The notes under the pieces were generated by a model. That model was not told where the DNA came from. It ran no database searches and saw only the letters and a program-made list of their open reading frames with translations. This document shows positions 7,960-16,915 of a DNA stretch of 64,000 nucleotides, one piece after another (positions within the stretch are counted from its first letter, which is position 1; each line of letters starts with the position of its first letter). A program made the position numbers and the translations under genes. Source of the stretch: Proteus penneri. Its GTDB lineage: Bacteria > Pseudomonadota > Gammaproteobacteria > Enterobacterales > Enterobacteriaceae. The stretch lies in assembly GCF_003144535.1 (NCBI RefSeq), contig NZ_PHFJ01000001.1:372001-436000 (forward strand). The letters are read 5' to 3'.

Positions 7960-8940
7960 TTAACGTAAATGGAAATTTTCAATATAACGCAATGAATGCG
8001 TTGAACCATTAATGACTAAAGAGTGTGTTTGTAAGTATTGAGCTTGTTGATTAACACCAGATAAAAAATCACCTTTGGTAATTGCTGTTGCTGCAAACAT
8101 AACATCTTGGTTACGTACTAATGTGTCTAATGACAATTTAATATTTACATCGGTACCCATTTTGTGGCAACGAGCAATTTCAGAAACGGCATATTCTCTA
8201 TTTTCCGCACTATTTCCTTTTGCAATATCTCGAGTAATCAAACGTGCTTGCATATCACCGCCTAATGCCTTCGCGATAGCCGCACTAATTACGCCCTCGG
8301 GTGCTCCACCAATACCATACATAACATCAATACTGTTATTAGGCATTGTGGCATATAAAGAAGCTAAAACATCACCATCAGGTAGTGTAATAATATTAAT
8401 ACCTTTCGCGCGCAGATCTTTAATAATATCGTGGTGACGTGGTTTATCTAAAATAGCAAGGGTTAGCTGTTCAATAGGTTTATTTAATGTTTGTGCAATA
8501 GCATCAAGGTTATATTCAAGGCAATGGTTAAGATCAATCACACCAGCAGCTTGTTTACCAACAATTAATTTCTCCATATACATGTCAGGAGCTTGTAAAA
8601 AACTGCCTTCAAAGCCAGCGGCTAAAATAGCTAGGGAATTATTTTCACCCATAGCGACCATGCGTGTACCGTCAATGGGGTCAACTGCAATTTCTATTTT
8701 ATCGCCTTTCCCATTTCCTACTTTTTCGCCAATATAGAGCATAGGCGCTTCATCTATTTCACCTTCACCAATGACAATTTCACCATTGATATTTAGGTTA
8801 TTTAAACGTTCACGCATGGCACTGACAGCAGCATCATCTGCTGCATTTTTATTTTGTTTTCCAATCCAAGGCATTGCTGCAATAGCTGCGGCTTCTGTTA
8901 CAGAAGCGATAGCATTAGTTAATTCGTCATTTAATTTCAT
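7960..8940 (-). CDS. glpX: Class II fructose-1,6-bisphosphatase (GlpX family)
   Basis: The 326-residue protein has the GlpX hallmarks: VIGEGEIDEAPMLYIGEKVG, the metal-site motif AVDPIDGTRMVAMG, LPDGDV, YGIGGAPEGVISA and ALGGDMQARL. It hydrolyses fructose 1,6-bisphosphate to fructose 6-phosphate in gluconeogenesis. It stands alone, not with glpF-glpK as in E. coli. The family also includes YggF in E. coli, so the symbol is by family and not by synteny. Divergent from the DUF2339 gene. Confidence 0.85.
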   Translation of the reverse strand: MKLNDELTNAIASVTEAAAIAAMPWIGKQNKNAADDAAVSAMRERLNNLNINGEIVIGEGEIDEAPMLYIGEKVGNGKGDKIEIAVDPIDGTRMVAMGENNSLAILAAGFEGSFLQAPDMYMEKLIVGKQAAGVIDLNHCLEYNLDAIAQTLNKPIEQLTLAILDKPRHHDIIKDLRAKGINIITLPDGDVLASLYATMPNNSIDVMYGIGGAPEGVISAAIAKALGGDMQARLITRDIAKGNSAENREYAVSEIARCHKMGTDVNIKLSLDTLVRNQDVMFAATAITKGDFLSGVNQQAQYLQTHSLVINGSTHSLRYIENFHLR

Positions 8941-9146
8941 ATTATGAGTGTGTTTTGCGATATAAATGGAAGATTAAGTTAGGTTACCGATCATACCTTT
9001 TTTTCGAAATTGTGTGTTAGGTTTAAATCAAGAGTTCTCGAAATAGATTATTTAGGAATAAACTAAGATAAATCTGTGAAAATTAAAGTATAACTAAGGG
9101 GAAGAGATTAAAACTATGTGATGCTTAACGCAAAAGGATTAGGTTT

Positions 9147-12100
9147 ATGGACGACTTTTTGACGCTCATTGTTACAATATTTGTCGTGGTATCTTTGTAT
9201 TGGCAATATCACGCTTATATAAATAGCAACTCATTGTTACATCGAATTAAACAGCTTGAAGAAAAGTTTACTGAGCAACAAGAGAAATTATTTAAGTTAT
9301 TAAATAAAGATAACGCTGTGGATATTCGCACAGAGCTTGATACTCAGAAAAGTGAAGTTAAGGATTTATCTCGCGATATAAAAAAAGAGCCTCAACCAAC
9401 GGGTTCAACTTATCAACCTAAAACAGTTGAATCTACTGACACAATAGAACAGGTGCAAAATAAGGCGGAGAATAAAAGTACGCCTGTATATCAACATGCA
9501 CAAGTATCACAAGAAAAGGTATTTAATAAAGCTTTTCCTAATGAAGAAAATCCATCAGTCCAAGCTTCTATGGTTAATGATATTAACCTTGAAAACAAAC
9601 AACCTAATAAGCCAGAAATATCAACGGCCCCTATACCTAAAGAGCCTGAACCATATCGGCCGAAGGTAGCAACAAGCCGTTTTGCTCATCATTACCAAAA
9701 AGAGGTAAAACAAACCTATGTTGGATCAGCAGCAGATCTGCTTGTGGAGAATAGTGCTGGTGTAACAAGTACAAGTCTTGCGGGATCTGAAACGGGTCAT
9801 TTAGGAAATGTTACACCTCAAGTAAATCGACCAGCATCGCAATATAGACCTAATTTAAATCCTCACCCAAAACGTCAACAGAAATCGATTTTGGGACTTA
9901 TTTGGAATTGGGTAGTAACAGGAAATCCGCTGGCTAAAATAGGGATGCTATTGCTCTTCTTTGGTCTGTCTTATTTACTTAAATACAGTATTGAGAATGA
10001 ACTTGTCTCAGCATCAACACGTTTAATGATGGCGGGAACAGGATGTTTGGCCTTATTAGGTATTGGCTGGTGGCTTAGAAAGAAAAACCTGATATATGCA
10101 TTAATTTTACAAGGTGGCGGCATTGGTGGGGTCTACATCACTATTTTTGCTGCGACTAAAATTTATGATTTTGTTCCTATTGGCATTGCTTTAGCCATTA
10201 TGGTCTTTATTTGTATTGTCAGTGTTATTTTAGCAGTTCTTCATCGAGCAATTAGTTTAGCTGTATTAGCTTCATTAGGAGGATATTTAGCGCCTGTATT
10301 ATTGTCCACAGGAAGTGGCAATTATATTGCTTTGTTTAGTTATTATCTTATTCTTTCAATTGGCATTCTTATTATCAGCCATTGGCAAGTTTGGCGTTTA
10401 TTAAATCTTATTGGTTTTGCTTTTACTTTTGGTATTGGTTTTATATGGGCGATACCAAATTATACTCATGCCGATTATTTACCTTGTCAGTTATTTCTAA
10501 TTGCGAATTGGTTGATTTTTGGTGTTGCAACGGAACTTTCAACACTAAAAAATAAACTGAAACTTAATATTCCTTTTGATGCCACATTACTGTTTGGCAC
10601 ACCATTAATTGGTTTTATTTTCCAATATCGATTAGCCTCAGAATGGCCATATGGAGTTGCTATTGCTTCATCTCTTTATGGATTAGCTTATTTTATACTA
10701 AGTTGGTTTGCACTTAAGCGTTATCGTAAAGAGGGTAAATTGCTGGCAATTGCCTTCTTTATGCTCTCTGCCACCTTTGCCACTTTAGCCGTACCATTTG
10801 CATTCTCTGCTGAATGGACATCGATTGTATGGGCAATTGAAGGGATGATGATCCTTGCTTTTTCTGTTTTACAGCAGCAAAAGAAACCCGCTATTGCAGG
10901 GACTATTTTAGTTGCAGTTTCTTTTGTTTTATTATTTAACATGCCCGTTATCTCGTTGGGTGATTGGCTAATGCTGGTAACACAAGTAATCGTTGTATTT
11001 GCTGTCGCAGTACTGTGGTATCGAGCGCAATTTACTAATATTGATAATCGAGCTATTGGATATGTCACACTGTTTATTTCTGCTGTAAGCTGGGGATATA
11101 GTGTTTTACTTTTACAAGAATATGGTGAACATTGGTTCTCTCCAGAAGTAAAATCCATTACTTTTGCTTTTATTCTTATCAGCTGTTGGGGCATGTTCTT
11201 TGCTGGGAAGAAATCCCAATTTTTTGAGTTGGCAAGTTGCTCTATTTTATTATGGCCGATGTCAGCACTTATTATGTTGGTATATATCTATCTTGCAGGT
11301 TCGTTAATTGATAATTGGTTAAGTGCGATTATCTGGTTCGCAATTTTTGCTAGTGGTTTCTATTTACTTAAAGTAAATACATTATTGCCGAAACAAAGGA
11401 TAAATAAAGCATTGATCCACAGTATGCATCTTATCTTTATTGGTCTCTTCTTATTTACTGAAATTATTTGGTTAATGGATGTTACGTATCTTTATGTGAG
11501 CTTACATTTTGCAAGTGTAATTTTTGTTATCAGTTTATTTATTGCAATAAGCTATATATTCGCAATGAAAGTGAATTGGACAAAAGAGTACCAAGATGCT
11601 TATTGGATAGTCACTTTACCTATTTTAGGTTTACTAGCACTCTCTTTAATCTTTGCAAACTTTAATGATGGCACTGAAAGTGGAATTAAATTTATTCCAT
11701 TATTTAATTTGATGGATCTAATGGGTATTATTGGAATATGGATTGGTTATCAATTTATTTCAGTAATAAAACAATCACCTAAATATCAAGCATTATTGAA
11801 AAATAGCTTACCTATATTGAATTACATTATTCCGGCTATGATTTTCTGGTGGGCAAATGGTGTTCTATTAAGAGGATTAGTCTTTGCAACAGATGTTGAT
11901 TGGTCGAGTTATGCAATAATTAATTCCAAAGTGATCCAAACAGTATTAGCAATTATTTGGGCAATTACTGCATTAGTAACTATGGTGATGGCGACACGTA
12001 AGAAGTCACGTTCACAATGGTTTATTGGTGGTGTACTGTTGGCGGTGGTTATCGCTAAACTTTTCCTAATTGACACATCATTAAGTAGTGGATTACTCAG

Positions 12101-12197
12101 AGCATTGGCCTTTATTGGTGTTGCAATACTGATTTTATTAATTGGATATTTCTCACCACTACCGCCGAAAAAACAGAGTAACAATACAAGTGTGTAA
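9147..12197 (+). CDS. DUF2339 polytopic membrane protein
   Basis: This very large 1016-residue protein has an N-terminal membrane segment (about residues 4-20), a short coiled-coil-like stretch (LHRIKQLEEKFTEQQEKLF) and a polar, low-complexity linker to about residue 245. More than twenty predicted membrane spans follow, to the C-terminus. The conserved start of the membrane region (NWVVTGNPLAKIGMLLLFFG, then LGGYLAP) matches DUF2339 (PF10101). The function of this family is not established; an envelope role is likely from topology. The gene is monocistronic, starting after AGGATTAGG. Confidence 0.82.
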   Translation: MDDFLTLIVTIFVVVSLYWQYHAYINSNSLLHRIKQLEEKFTEQQEKLFKLLNKDNAVDIRTELDTQKSEVKDLSRDIKKEPQPTGSTYQPKTVESTDTIEQVQNKAENKSTPVYQHAQVSQEKVFNKAFPNEENPSVQASMVNDINLENKQPNKPEISTAPIPKEPEPYRPKVATSRFAHHYQKEVKQTYVGSAADLLVENSAGVTSTSLAGSETGHLGNVTPQVNRPASQYRPNLNPHPKRQQKSILGLIWNWVVTGNPLAKIGMLLLFFGLSYLLKYSIENELVSASTRLMMAGTGCLALLGIGWWLRKKNLIYALILQGGGIGGVYITIFAATKIYDFVPIGIALAIMVFICIVSVILAVLHRAISLAVLASLGGYLAPVLLSTGSGNYIALFSYYLILSIGILIISHWQVWRLLNLIGFAFTFGIGFIWAIPNYTHADYLPCQLFLIANWLIFGVATELSTLKNKLKLNIPFDATLLFGTPLIGFIFQYRLASEWPYGVAIASSLYGLAYFILSWFALKRYRKEGKLLAIAFFMLSATFATLAVPFAFSAEWTSIVWAIEGMMILAFSVLQQQKKPAIAGTILVAVSFVLLFNMPVISLGDWLMLVTQVIVVFAVAVLWYRAQFTNIDNRAIGYVTLFISAVSWGYSVLLLQEYGEHWFSPEVKSITFAFILISCWGMFFAGKKSQFFELASCSILLWPMSALIMLVYIYLAGSLIDNWLSAIIWFAIFASGFYLLKVNTLLPKQRINKALIHSMHLIFIGLFLFTEIIWLMDVTYLYVSLHFASVIFVISLFIAISYIFAMKVNWTKEYQDAYWIVTLPILGLLALSLIFANFNDGTESGIKFIPLFNLMDLMGIIGIWIGYQFISVIKQSPKYQALLKNSLPILNYIIPAMIFWWANGVLLRGLVFATDVDWSSYAIINSKVIQTVLAIIWAITALVTMVMATRKKSRSQWFIGGVLLAVVIAKLFLIDTSLSSGLLRALAFIGVAILILLIGYFSPLPPKKQSNNTSV

Positions 12198-12293
12198 GTA
12201 ATATTTATGCTTACATTGTGTTTATTATAAAAATTAAATCATGCATATAATCTTAAATGATTAATGCATGATTTAATGGAAAGGAGAACTATA

Positions 12294-12694
12294 ATGCATC
12301 AAGGTCAATGTTTATGCGGTAAAGTTAAATTATCAACAGCACAAGATATCTCTGCGCTCAGCGTTTGTCATTGCAGTATGTGTTTACGTTGGAATGGGGG
12401 CCTGGTTTTTCAATTGATTGCAAATCAGATTTGAAGATTGAAGGTGAAGAATATATAACACGCTATGATTCATCTTCATGGGGTGAGCGAGCATTTTGTA
12501 AGCATTGTGGCTCTCATCTTTTTTACCTTCTAAAAGAAACTCATACTTACTATGTGTCAGCAGGATTATTTCCTGATGCGAAAGAAAGCAAACTGACAAT
12601 GCAAATTTATATAGATAGCAAACCCCACTATTATAATTTTGTAGAAAAAACACCAATGCTAACAGAACAAGATATTATGAATATGTTCAATTAA
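12294..12694 (+). pseudogene. GFA-family (glutathione-dependent formaldehyde-activating-like) gene, frameshifted
   Basis: From the ATG at 12294 (ribosome site AAGGAG at 12281-12286) the reading starts MHQGQCLCGKVKL and continues to VCHCSMCLRWNGG, the first two zinc-cysteine motifs of GFA proteins. It then leaves frame and stops at 12432. From the same point the other frame continues the family sequence: GPGFSIDCKSDLKIEGEE, then AFCKHCGSHLFY and YYVSAGLFPD, to the stop at 12694. The break coincides with a run of five G at 12396-12400; one more G would restore a full-length protein of about 133 residues. It is either a true pseudogene, a phase-variable tract or a sequencing error. Confidence 0.88.
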
Positions 12695-12728
12695 TAATAT
12701 TTTATTTATTGATTTTTTTATATTTTTT

Positions 12729-12757
12729 AAAGGCTCTTTTCTATATGAGCCTTTTTT
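12729..12757 (+). terminator. Terminator after the GFA-family gene
   Basis: Stem AAAGGCTC / GAGCCTTT with a 10-nt loop and a following T-tract. It separates the GFA-like gene from the uvrY-like gene. Confidence 0.85.
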
Positions 12758-12841
12758 ATTATAGTATAATAATCATGTTAAAATTTATGGAAAGTTGATT
12801 TAACATTCTTTGTTATATTTTAATTTAAAAGGAAAGAGTTA

Positions 12842-13501
12842 TTGATAAATACATTGATAATAAGTCGAGTTGAAATATTTAGCTTGGGAATAAAAACACT
12901 TCTTAGTCAGATTAAAAAAATTAATGTTCGAAAGGTAATGAATGATGAAAGTGATGCATTCCGCTATTGCCGACAATTTTCGGTTAATCTTATTATTTTT
13001 TACTCAGCACCTTCAGTTTCATTAATTGATTCTATAAAAAGAATAAAGCGTTCATCTTTATCAATTAAAATAATTGTTATTTCACCAAAAACAGACTCTA
13101 TATTATCAATAACACTTCTTCAATTGGGTATTGAAGGCTTTATTATTGTTGATACTTCTTGTGAAAATATTCTGCAAGCTATTCGACAGGTTTGTATCGG
13201 TCAGCGGTATATAAGCCAAGAGTTAGCAATGGAAATCGCGCTAACAAAATTACAGCAAGAATTAAATCCTTTACATCATTTGTCTGAAAGAGAATTGCAG
13301 ATTATGTCGATGATCATCAGAGGGAAAAAAATCACACAAATCGCAAGTGAGTTGAATATTAATACAAAAACAGTAAATAGCTATCGTTACCGAATGTTTA
13401 GTAAACTTAAAATCTCAGGTGATGTAGAATTAACACATATAGCAATACGTTATGGGTTAATTGAGATAGAGAGTCATTTACAAAGTGGAAGACAAATTTG
13501 A
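12842..13501 (+). CDS. uvrY: UvrY/GacA-like LuxR-type regulator with degenerate receiver domain
   Basis: A 219-residue protein at the conserved uvrY-uvrC-pgsA locus. It starts with TTG at 12842; the MIN start aligns with E. coli UvrY, and AAGGAAAGAG precedes it. The C-terminal LuxR helix-turn-helix is well kept ([43 protein letters not shown]). The receiver domain has lost its chemistry: Asp8-Asp9 of UvrY are Ser8-Arg9, the phosphorylated Asp54 is Tyr54, and the conserved SKG lysine is replaced (FIIVDTS). In E. coli the BarA-UvrY pair activates csrB/csrC; here phosphorelay input looks impossible through this protein. The stop overlaps the uvrC start by 17 bases. Confidence 0.88.
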   Translation: MINTLIISRVEIFSLGIKTLLSQIKKINVRKVMNDESDAFRYCRQFSVNLIIFYSAPSVSLIDSIKRIKRSSLSIKIIVISPKTDSILSITLLQLGIEGFIIVDTSCENILQAIRQVCIGQRYISQELAMEIALTKLQQELNPLHHLSERELQIMSMIIRGKKITQIASELNINTKTVNSYRYRMFSKLKISGDVELTHIAIRYGLIEIESHLQSGRQI

Positions 13502-15317
13502 CGCCAAAGCATTCTTAAGCCGAATCACAGATAAACCGGGTGTGTATCGGATGTATGATGCGACAGACACAGTAATCTATGTAGGTAAAGCTAAGGATCT
13601 GAAAAAAAGGCTTTCTAGCTATTTTCGCACACAGGTAAATAGCCGTAAGACCGAAGCTTTAGTGAAGTGTATCGCAAATATTGATGTCACGATCACCCAT
13701 ACAGAAACGGAAGCTTTATTGCTTGAGCACAGCTACATCCAACGTTATCAACCTCGCTATAATGTGTTGCTACGAGATGATAAATCTTATCCTTATATCT
13801 ATTTAAGTGGTGATAAACATCCCAGAATTGCTAGTTATCGAGGAGCCAAACATGCCAAAGGGGAATATTTTGGACCTTTCCCTAACTCTTTTGCAGTAAG
13901 AGAAACACTGGCATTAATGCAAAAATTGTTTCCTATTCGTCAATGCGAAGATAGTGTTTATCGCAATCGTTCAAGACCTTGTTTGCAATATCAAATTGGT
14001 CGTTGTCTTGCTCCTTGTGTAAAAGGCTATGTTTCTGATGAAGAATATGCCCAACAAGTTAATTATGTGCGACTTTTCCTTTCAGGTGATGATACGCAAG
14101 TTATTGACGGATTGGTTAAACGTATGGAAGAAGCAAGCCAAGAATTACGTTTTGAAGAGGCTGCTCGCATCCGAGATCAAATCCAAGCAGTAAGGCAAGT
14201 GACTGAAAAACAATTTGTTGCCAATATTGGTGATGATCTTGATGTGATAAGTGTTGCTTTTAATGGTGCGATTGCTTGTGTTTATGTTCTCTTTTTCCGT
14301 CAAGGTAAAGTGTTAGGAAGTCGGAGTTATTTTCCTAAAGTTCCTGCGAATACCTCAATTGATGAGGTTGTTCAGACTTTTATTGGTCAATTTTATTTAC
14401 AAGGCAGTGCAATTCGTACTTTACCCACTGAAATTTTGCTTGATTTTAATTTAGAAGATAAAGTTATTCTTTCTGAATCTATATCTTCAATTGCAGGGCG
14501 AAAGATTCAAATTCAAACCAAACCGCGTGGCGATAGGGCGCGCTATTTGAAATTAGCTAGAACAAACGCAGCTACGGCATTGGCTTCAAAACAAGTCGAG
14601 CAATCGACAATTTCACAACGTTATACCTCTTTGATGTCTCTTCTTGATATGAAAGAGATAAAACGAATGGAATGTTTTGATATTAGTCACACTATGGGAG
14701 AGCAAACTGTGGCTTCATGTGTAGTATTTGACATGAATGGCCCATTAAAATCGGAATATAGGCGCTATAATATCAGTGGTATTACTCCTGGTGATGATTA
14801 TGCGGCAATGAATCAAGTGCTCACTCGACGTTATGGTAAACCATTAGAAGACAGCAAGGTTCCAGATATTATCTTTATTGATGGTGGTAAAGGGCAATTA
14901 GCACAAGCAATAGAGGTATTTGATTCTCTTAATGTTGATTGGGACAAATCACACCCGAAATTAATTGGTGTTGCAAAAGGGAGTGACCGTAAGGCAGGGC
15001 TTGAAACCTTGTTTTTTGTGCCGGAGGGGGAAGGAATGGCGTTGCCTTCCGATTCACCTGCGTTACATTTGATTCAACATATTCGTGATGAATCGCATCG
15101 TCATGCGATAACTGGACATCGTCAACGTAGAGCCAAAGTAAAAAATACCAGTTCATTGGAGTCTATTGAAGGTGTCGGACCTAAGCGTCGTCAAATGTTG
15201 TTGAAATATATGGGGGGGCTACAAGCTTTACGAGATGCAAGTGTTGAAGAAATTGCGAAAGTTCCGACAATTTCGACTGCATTAGCAGAAAAAATTTTTA
15301 ATGCGTTGAAACACTAA
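13485..15317 (+). CDS. uvrC: Excinuclease ABC subunit C
   Basis: The 610-residue UvrC starts with GTG at 13485, aligning with the E. coli VSDQFDAKAFL start. It has the GIY-YIG nuclease domain ([20 protein letters not shown]), the Cys-rich linker ([15 protein letters not shown]), the UVR helix around residues 205-240, the C-terminal RNase H-like nuclease ([25 protein letters not shown]) and a helix-hairpin-helix end ([14 protein letters not shown]). It makes the dual incisions of nucleotide excision repair with UvrB. It is coupled to uvrY by overlap. Confidence 0.97.
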   Translation: MEDKFDAKAFLSRITDKPGVYRMYDATDTVIYVGKAKDLKKRLSSYFRTQVNSRKTEALVKCIANIDVTITHTETEALLLEHSYIQRYQPRYNVLLRDDKSYPYIYLSGDKHPRIASYRGAKHAKGEYFGPFPNSFAVRETLALMQKLFPIRQCEDSVYRNRSRPCLQYQIGRCLAPCVKGYVSDEEYAQQVNYVRLFLSGDDTQVIDGLVKRMEEASQELRFEEAARIRDQIQAVRQVTEKQFVANIGDDLDVISVAFNGAIACVYVLFFRQGKVLGSRSYFPKVPANTSIDEVVQTFIGQFYLQGSAIRTLPTEILLDFNLEDKVILSESISSIAGRKIQIQTKPRGDRARYLKLARTNAATALASKQVEQSTISQRYTSLMSLLDMKEIKRMECFDISHTMGEQTVASCVVFDMNGPLKSEYRRYNISGITPGDDYAAMNQVLTRRYGKPLEDSKVPDIIFIDGGKGQLAQAIEVFDSLNVDWDKSHPKLIGVAKGSDRKAGLETLFFVPEGEGMALPSDSPALHLIQHIRDESHRHAITGHRQRRAKVKNTSSLESIEGVGPKRRQMLLKYMGGLQALRDASVEEIAKVPTISTALAEKIFNALKH

Positions 15318-15372
15318 GTGTATTGATGCACCATATTAATAACTCTCACTTTTCTAGGTCGTGTAGAACGCT

Positions 15373-15921
15373 ATGCAACTAAATATCCCAACTTGGCTAA
15401 CTCTATTTCGTGTCGCTCTAATTCCATTCTTTGTTTTGGTGTTTTATTTACCATTCAAAGATGCTCCATTAGTCTGCGCTATTATTTTTATGGTAGCAGC
15501 TGCAACAGACTGGTTTGATGGCTTTTTAGCACGTAGATGGAAACAAACTACCCGCTTTGGCGCTTTTCTCGATCCAGTAGCGGATAAAGTAATGGTTGCA
15601 ACAGCACTTGTTTTAATTACTGAATACTATCATGAGTGGTGGATAACTTTACCAGCAGCAACAATGATTGCTCGTGAAATTATTATCTCTTCATTAAGGG
15701 AATGGATGGCTGAATTAGGAAAACGTAACAGTGTTGCTGTTTCTTGGATAGGAAAAGTGAAGACGACCGCACAAATGGGATCGTTGGTTGTGTTATTATG
15801 GCGTCCTACTATTGAAGCAGAGTGGTTTGGATTCGCTTTATTATATATCGCAACAGTGTTGACTTTCTGGTCAATGTTTCAATATTTGAGCGCTGCGTGG
15901 TCAGATTTGCGTGAAGGTTGA
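15373..15921 (+). CDS. pgsA: CDP-diacylglycerol-glycerol-3-phosphate 3-phosphatidyltransferase
   Basis: A 182-residue inner-membrane enzyme that makes phosphatidylglycerophosphate. The CDP-alcohol phosphotransferase signature DG-x2-AR-x8-G-x3-D-x3-D is intact (DGFLARRWK, then [11 protein letters not shown]), and four or more membrane segments are visible. It follows uvrC by 55 bases and precedes the glyW-cysT-leuZ tRNA operon, exactly as in E. coli. Confidence 0.96.
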   Translation: MQLNIPTWLTLFRVALIPFFVLVFYLPFKDAPLVCAIIFMVAAATDWFDGFLARRWKQTTRFGAFLDPVADKVMVATALVLITEYYHEWWITLPAATMIAREIIISSLREWMAELGKRNSVAVSWIGKVKTTAQMGSLVVLLWRPTIEAEWFGFALLYIATVLTFWSMFQYLSAAWSDLREG

Positions 15922-15971
15922 TCGAAATGACTGAAAATTCACCGAACAGTCAAAAAGATGCAAATATAGTG

Positions 15972-15999
15972 TTGACTAGATTCAGGAAATCAGTAGAAT
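15972..15999 (+). promoter_or_regulatory. Sigma-70 promoter of the glyW-cysT-leuZ tRNA operon
   Basis: The -35 box TTGACT (15972-15977) and -10 box TAGAAT (15994-15999) are separated by 16 bases. The following GCAACGC stretch would put a GC-containing discriminator before a start near 16007, as is usual for stringently controlled stable RNA promoters. Confidence 0.7.
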
Positions 16000-16062
16000 G
16001 CAACGCATCGAAAGGCACAACGGTTTACGGAAATAAATAAGTAAATCAGCAAGTTCGGTAAA

Positions 16063-16138
<76 letters not shown>

Positions 16139-16163
16139 ATCTCTTATGAGATTGAGTAGTTGA

Positions 16164-16237
16164 GGCGCGTTGGCAGAGTGGTCATGCAGCGGATTGCAAA
16201 TCCGTGTACCTCGGTTCGATTCCGGGACGCGCCTCCA
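16164..16237 (+). tRNA. cysT: tRNA-Cys (anticodon GCA)
   Basis: A 74-nt cloverleaf with acceptor GGCGCGT / ACGCGCC, anticodon loop TTGCAAA, T-loop GGTTCGATTCC and encoded CCA. It sits 25 bases after tRNA-Gly in the glyW-cysT-leuZ order. Confidence 0.96.
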
Positions 16238-16242
16238 TTAAT

Positions 16243-16329
16243 GCCCAGGTGGTGAAATCGGTAGACACAAGGGATTTAAAATCCCTCGGCTGTAAGGCTG
16301 TGCGGGTTCAAGTCCCGCCCTGGGCACCA
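16243..16329 (+). tRNA. leuZ: tRNA-Leu (anticodon TAA), copy 1
   Basis: An 87-nt class II tRNA with a long variable arm (CGGCTGTAAGGCTGTG). The acceptor is GCCCAGG / CCTGGGC, the anticodon loop is TTTAAAA and the CCA is encoded. It lies 5 bases after tRNA-Cys. It reads UUA/UUG codons, which are abundant in this AT-rich genome. Confidence 0.96.
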
Positions 16330-16454
16330 TCTCTTTAGATAAAGAGTTAGGTGCAAAAAGAAAGTCCATTATAAATGGCAGTGAAGAATAAATAAGTCGT
16401 CCATACCAGTATCTTTCTTAGTAATAAGAATTTACGGGCGTACCACAGAATTTA

Positions 16455-16541
16455 GCCCAGGTGGTGAAATCGGTAGACACAAGGGATTTAAAATCCCTCG
16501 GCTGTAAGGCTGTGCGGGTTCAAGTCCCGCCCTGGGCACCA
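16455..16541 (+). tRNA. tRNA-Leu (anticodon TAA), copy 2
   Basis: Identical over all 87 bases, as far as I can read, to the copy at 16243. It starts 125 bases after copy 1 ends. It is preceded by AATTTA and followed by ATATAAA, flanks it shares with copy 3 but not with copy 1, and then by its own terminator. Confidence 0.95.
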
Positions 16542-16550
16542 TATAAATAG

Positions 16551-16576
16551 CGGACCTTAACTTAGGTCCGTTTTTT
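16551..16576 (+). terminator. Terminator after tRNA-Leu copy 2
   Basis: Stem CGGACCT / AGGTCCG with loop TAACTT, followed by six T residues. Partly repeated after copy 3, where the CGGACCT arm recurs. Confidence 0.88.
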
Positions 16577-16710
16577 CTTCCTCTAGCGATAAGTTAGAGA
16601 GAAAAATCAAAAAACTGAAGTTAGTTATTTTAGACATAACGTTTTAAATTTATTTGTTATTTAAATTGTATGATAAGTAAGTATTATGCGTAACAAGTAA
16701 ATACAATTTA

Positions 16711-16797
16711 GCCCAGGTGGTGAAATCGGTAGACACAAGGGATTTAAAATCCCTCGGCTGTAAGGCTGTGCGGGTTCAAGTCCCGCCCTGGGCACCA
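16711..16797 (+). tRNA. tRNA-Leu (anticodon TAA), copy 3
   Basis: A third 87-nt copy identical to the others by eye. The spacer after copy 2 (169 bases) contains copy 2's terminator, so copy 3 needs its own promoter or read-through. The AATTTA and ATATAAA flanks match copy 2. Confidence 0.95.
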
Positions 16798-16809
16798 TAT
16801 AAAAAAACG

Positions 16810-16832
16810 GACCTCATTGAGGTCTTTTTTTT
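16810..16832 (+). terminator. Terminator after tRNA-Leu copy 3
   Basis: Stem GACCTC / GAGGTC with a 3-nt loop and eight T residues. It begins with the same CGGACCT sequence as the terminator after copy 2, a sign of tandem duplication followed by drift. Confidence 0.85.
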
Positions 16833-16846
16833 GATCATAAAAAATA

Positions 16847-16883
16847 AAAATCACCTTATCAGTTGTAGTAATAAGGTGATTTT
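16847..16883 (-). terminator. Terminator of the glycosyltransferase gene (minus strand)
   Basis: Perfect 13-bp stem AAAATCACCTTAT / ATAAGGTGATTTT with an 11-nt loop. On the minus strand it is followed by a T-rich tract. It lies between convergent tRNA and glycosyltransferase genes and may act on both strands. Confidence 0.82.
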
Positions 16884-16915
16884 CAGTTAATTATTGTTTT
16901 TTTAGTAATAGTCGA

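Noticed and set aside
10721-11194. 157-codon minus-strand frame inside the DUF2339 gene
   Set aside because: It is the complement of a strongly coding membrane protein; composition and lack of ribosome site mark it as a shadow.
16243-16797. Regularly repeated identical sequence, possible CRISPR-like or direct repeat array
   Set aside because: The repeats are complete 87-nt tRNA-Leu genes with class II cloverleaf and CCA; spacers differ in length and contain terminators.
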